DNA from: Acidiphilium iwatense
Lineage (GTDB): Bacteria > Pseudomonadota > Alphaproteobacteria > Acetobacterales > Acetobacteraceae
Length of the DNA stretch: 64,000 bases
Direction of reading: 5' to 3'
Assembly: GCF_021556475.1 (NCBI RefSeq)
Contig: NZ_JAKGBZ010000011.1
Coordinates: 1 to 64,000, forward strand
In this document: positions 62,106 through 64,000 of the stretch, piece after piece
Layout of the letters: each line of letters opens with the position of its first letter
Position numbering within the stretch: position 1 is the stretch's first letter
The notes under the pieces: model-generated
Databases searched by the model: none
The model's input: only the letters and a program-made list of their open reading frames with translations
Told to the model about the DNA's origin: nothing
Program-made: the position numbers and the translations under genes

Positions 62106-63413
62106 TCAGTGGTAGCCCGCTTCCTTCATCGTCCGCGCAGTTGAAGACTGCGCCTGTTTCAGTGCCGCTTCAACGGATTTCTGCCCGGCCAATACCGCCG
62201 CGATCTGCTGGCCAACCTCGGTGCCGATTCCCTCGAATTGCGGGATGGCGACGAACTGAACGCCGACATAGGGCACTTTCTTCAAGGTGGGGTCGTTGGG
62301 ATCGGCGGTCAGAATCGCGTGCTTCACCATTTTCGCGAAAGGGGCGGCTTTCAGGTAGTTCGGATTGTCATAAGTGGAAATCCTGGTGCCCGGCGGCGTC
62401 TGCACCCAGCCGAAGGTTTTGCCGGCAAGCGCCAGATACTGCTTCGATGTCGCCCATTCCAGGAACTTCTTGGCATCCGCTTCCTTGCGGGTCGATTTCG
62501 GAATGGCGAGCGACCACGCCCAGAGCCAATGCGCCCCTTTCGGCGTCACCGCGACCGGCGCATCGACCATGCCGACATCGTGGGCCACCTTCGAGGTCTT
62601 GGGGTCCCACAGCGTTCCGGCGGCAACGGTGGAATCGATCCACATGCCGCATTTGCCCTGGCTGAACAGCGCCAGATTCTCGGTAAAACCGTTCGATGTC
62701 GCGTTCGGCGGCCCGTATTTCTTTTCCAGATTGACGTAGAACGTGACTGCATTCTTCCACGCGGCGCTATCGAGCTTCGGCTGCCATTTCATGTCGAACC
62801 AGCGGCCGCCATAGGTATTCACCAGCGTATCGATATAGGCCATGTTCTCGCCCCAGCCGGGCAGGCCGCGCAGGCAGATGCCGTAGACGCCTTTGGCGGG
62901 ATCGTTGATTTTCGCCGCGTATTCCGCGATTTGCTTATAGGTCGGGTGCTTCGGCATGGTGATGCCGGCTTTCTTGAACAGGTCCGTGCGGTAATAGGTG
63001 ACCGAACTTTCGGCGTAGAATGGCAGGGCATAGAGCATGCCCTTGTAGGAAAGCCCCTTGCGGACGGATGGAAATATGTCCTTGACGTCGTAGCTCGCCG
63101 GCAGGCCGGTCATCGGGTCGAGCCAGTGGCTTTTCGCCCAGATCGGCACTTCGTAGGTTCCCACCGTCACCACGTCGAAATTCCCGGAATTGGTCGCGAT
63201 ATCCGTGGTCACACGCTGGCGCAGCGTATTCTCGGGCAGCACCACCCAGTGCAGCTTGATCCCGGTTTCCTTGGTGAATTGCGGCGACAGTTTCTGCATC
63301 TGCAGCATGTCGGGATTGTTCACCGTTGCGATGGTCAATGTGGCGGCATGAGCCGCGCCGGTCGCGCAGAGCACGCCGAGCAAGCCGCCCATGATATTCT
63401 GATATCGTTTCAT
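62106..63413 (-). CDS. smoE: Polyol ABC transporter substrate-binding protein (SmoE type)
   Basis: 435 residues. Signal peptide (about 1-23, GLLGVLCATGAAHA) and a family 1 extracellular solute-binding domain: LTIATVNNPDMLQMQKLSPQ, FDVVTVGTYEVPIWAKSHWL, YALPFYAESSVTYYRTDLFK and LRGLPGWGENMAYIDTLVNT are close to known sorbitol/mannitol-binding proteins. Start at the ATG at 63413. First gene of the catabolic unit; sorbitol, mannitol or another hexitol is the likely ligand. Confidence 0.88.
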   Translation of the reverse strand: MKRYQNIMGGLLGVLCATGAAHAATLTIATVNNPDMLQMQKLSPQFTKETGIKLHWVVLPENTLRQRVTTDIATNSGNFDVVTVGTYEVPIWAKSHWLDPMTGLPASYDVKDIFPSVRKGLSYKGMLYALPFYAESSVTYYRTDLFKKAGITMPKHPTYKQIAEYAAKINDPAKGVYGICLRGLPGWGENMAYIDTLVNTYGGRWFDMKWQPKLDSAAWKNAVTFYVNLEKKYGPPNATSNGFTENLALFSQGKCGMWIDSTVAAGTLWDPKTSKVAHDVGMVDAPVAVTPKGAHWLWAWSLAIPKSTRKEADAKKFLEWATSKQYLALAGKTFGWVQTPPGTRISTYDNPNYLKAAPFAKMVKHAILTADPNDPTLKKVPYVGVQFVAIPQFEGIGTEVGQQIAAVLAGQKSVEAALKQAQSSTARTMKEAGYH

Positions 63414-63837
63414 TCCTGTATCCCCCTTTCGATCGTTCTTGATGGCTTCAATGCAAGTCGGCGGCGATGGCGTGCCCAGGAGACAGACCGGCACGCGACA
63501 CCGCGCGGCGGAAGTGAGAACCGCAAAATTCGTGACGATATCGAATGAGAAAACCCGTACGGGTGCGAATGTCCAACGCACCGCTGTGACGACGCTCCTC
63601 TCGCTGCCACGGCGTGCGGTTCGTCCGCATCTTATGAAACGCAGGTAAACTTCTTTCGTTTAGAAAGTCAATGCAAAAATTATTTCGTAGAAAACATCGC
63701 AAATCCGGGCAAATTCCTCGATTTTTGCATGAGGCAGCAGCGCTGTCCAGGTTTTCGGCTTTCGATACGAAACTTATGGACTTTCTGTCCGATCGCTGGC
63801 AACGATTGGGGATGCGCAACGCCAGGGCAGCAAGGTG
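63414..63837. other. 424-bp divergent control region
   Basis: This region separates the polyol operon (minus) from the DeoR-type regulator (plus). On the minus strand TTGACT at 63667-63672 is a possible -35 for the transporter operon; the -10 is weak. An AT-rich stretch (63645-63720) carries the repeats listed separately. I see no gene in the remaining sequence. Confidence 0.55.
63653..63693. promoter_or_regulatory. Candidate operator repeats of the DeoR-type regulator
   Basis: CTTTCGTTTAGAAAG (63653-63667) and TTTCGTAGAAA (63683-63693) share TTTCGT...AGAAA with a dyad (TTTC/GAAA), and are 30 bases apart start to start, about three helical turns. They overlap the candidate -35 of the polyol operon. 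DeoR-family repressors typically bind repeated short boxes of this kind. Confidence 0.45.
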
Positions 63838-64000
63838 ATGATCGGCGCGAAAAGCGCCGTGCTCCAGCGCCGGCTGAAAATCGCCGACTGGATCCGCCAG
63901 CATGGCCAGATGCGGGTGGACGAACTCAGCACCGCGCTGATGGTCTCGGAAGTCACGATCCGCGGTGATCTGTCCTATCTCGAGGAACAGGGCCTGATCG
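63838..64000 (+). CDS. DeoR/GlpR-family transcriptional regulator, N-terminal part (cut by window end)
   Basis: 54 codons seen. A DeoR-type helix-turn-helix: QRRLKIADWIRQHGQMRVDE, then LSTALMVSEVTIRGDLSYLE and EQGLI. This is the family pattern in which the recognition helix contains V(S)..T(I)R.DL..LE. Such regulators sense phosphorylated sugars through a C-terminal domain that lies outside the window. Divergent from the polyol operon, which it probably represses. A GTG one codon upstream is possible. Confidence 0.88.
   Translation, partial: MIGAKSAVLQRRLKIADWIRQHGQMRVDELSTALMVSEVTIRGDLSYLEEQGLI

Noticed and set aside
1-64000. CRISPR array or cas genes
   Set aside because: No series of regularly spaced short repeats was seen; the only short repeats are the palindromic elements and the 23-bp pair.

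Overview
The window is chromosomal DNA of a GC-rich alphaproteobacterium. The best guess is an acidophilic or sugar-oxidising member of the Acetobacteraceae (Acidiphilium/Acidocella-like). The pointers are FlbT/FlaF flagellin control, an Ndufs4-type complex I accessory subunit, a CpaC/TadD pair, Cox-type accessory genes, O-succinylhomoserine-type methionine synthesis and an Entner-Doudoroff operon joined to polyol uptake. The genus is an inference; there is no rRNA in the window.

Layout. 1-1.9 kb is a mobile-DNA scar: the end of an IS3-family element, a frameshifted IS110-family transposase and one copy of a short palindromic repeat. 1.9-11.9 kb holds an MFS transporter and then a complete potassium-scavenging kdp locus (27-residue microprotein, kdpF, kdpA, kdpB, kdpC, an AT-rich membrane protein of unknown function, kdpD, kdpE). 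11.9-16.6 kb has a PLP sulfhydrylase (metZ-type), a glycosyltransferase, two SAM-methyltransferase-like proteins and an AhpD-like protein. 16.6-28.8 kb is a flagellar block: flgD and fliK on the minus strand; flgE, flgK, flgL, flagellin, flbT, flaF, a DUF1217 protein, a TPR protein and a SPINDLY/OGT-type glycosyltransferase on the plus strand. 28.8-34.5 kb is housekeeping: prfC, a histone-deacetylase-fold enzyme, a DUF192 protein, tRNA-Pro(TGG), two palindromic elements, an Ndufs4-like gene, tRNA-Arg(TCT), a lipoprotein and an outer-membrane channel.

34.6-39.2 kb is a Liv-type (branched-chain amino acid/amide) ABC transporter operon in which the two ATPases are fused. 39.6-42.1 kb is a small Tad/Flp pilus fragment (secretin, lipoprotein, TadD). 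42.2-44.0 kb is a phenylacetate activation pair (thioesterase plus CoA ligase). 44.0-50.3 kb is a tightly overlapping minus-strand operon of molybdenum-hydroxylase maturation genes (coxG, coxD, coxE, split XdhC/CoxI, fused MoeA-like/MobA-like) ending in a D-2-hydroxyacid dehydrogenase. No catalytic molybdoenzyme subunit lies in the window. 50.4-52.1 kb has an ion-transporter-superfamily permease and a DUF983 protein.

52.2-63.4 kb reads as one catabolic unit on the minus strand: polyol ABC transporter (binding protein, two permeases, ATPase), two short-chain dehydrogenases, then zwf, edd, eda and a sugar-porter MFS protein. A DeoR-family regulator is divergently transcribed at the right edge and cut by the window end. 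Together these genes would import a sugar alcohol, oxidise it to a ketose and, after phosphorylation by enzymes encoded elsewhere, route it through glucose-6-phosphate into the Entner-Doudoroff pathway.

The points most worth following up are a dispersed TA-flanked palindromic repeat (three copies), a quasi-palindrome exactly at the IS110 frameshift, two microproteins or small membrane proteins embedded in the kdp locus, the OGT-like gene inside the flagellin operon, the LivG-LivF fusion with an altered first signature motif, and the polyol-to-Entner-Doudoroff operon.
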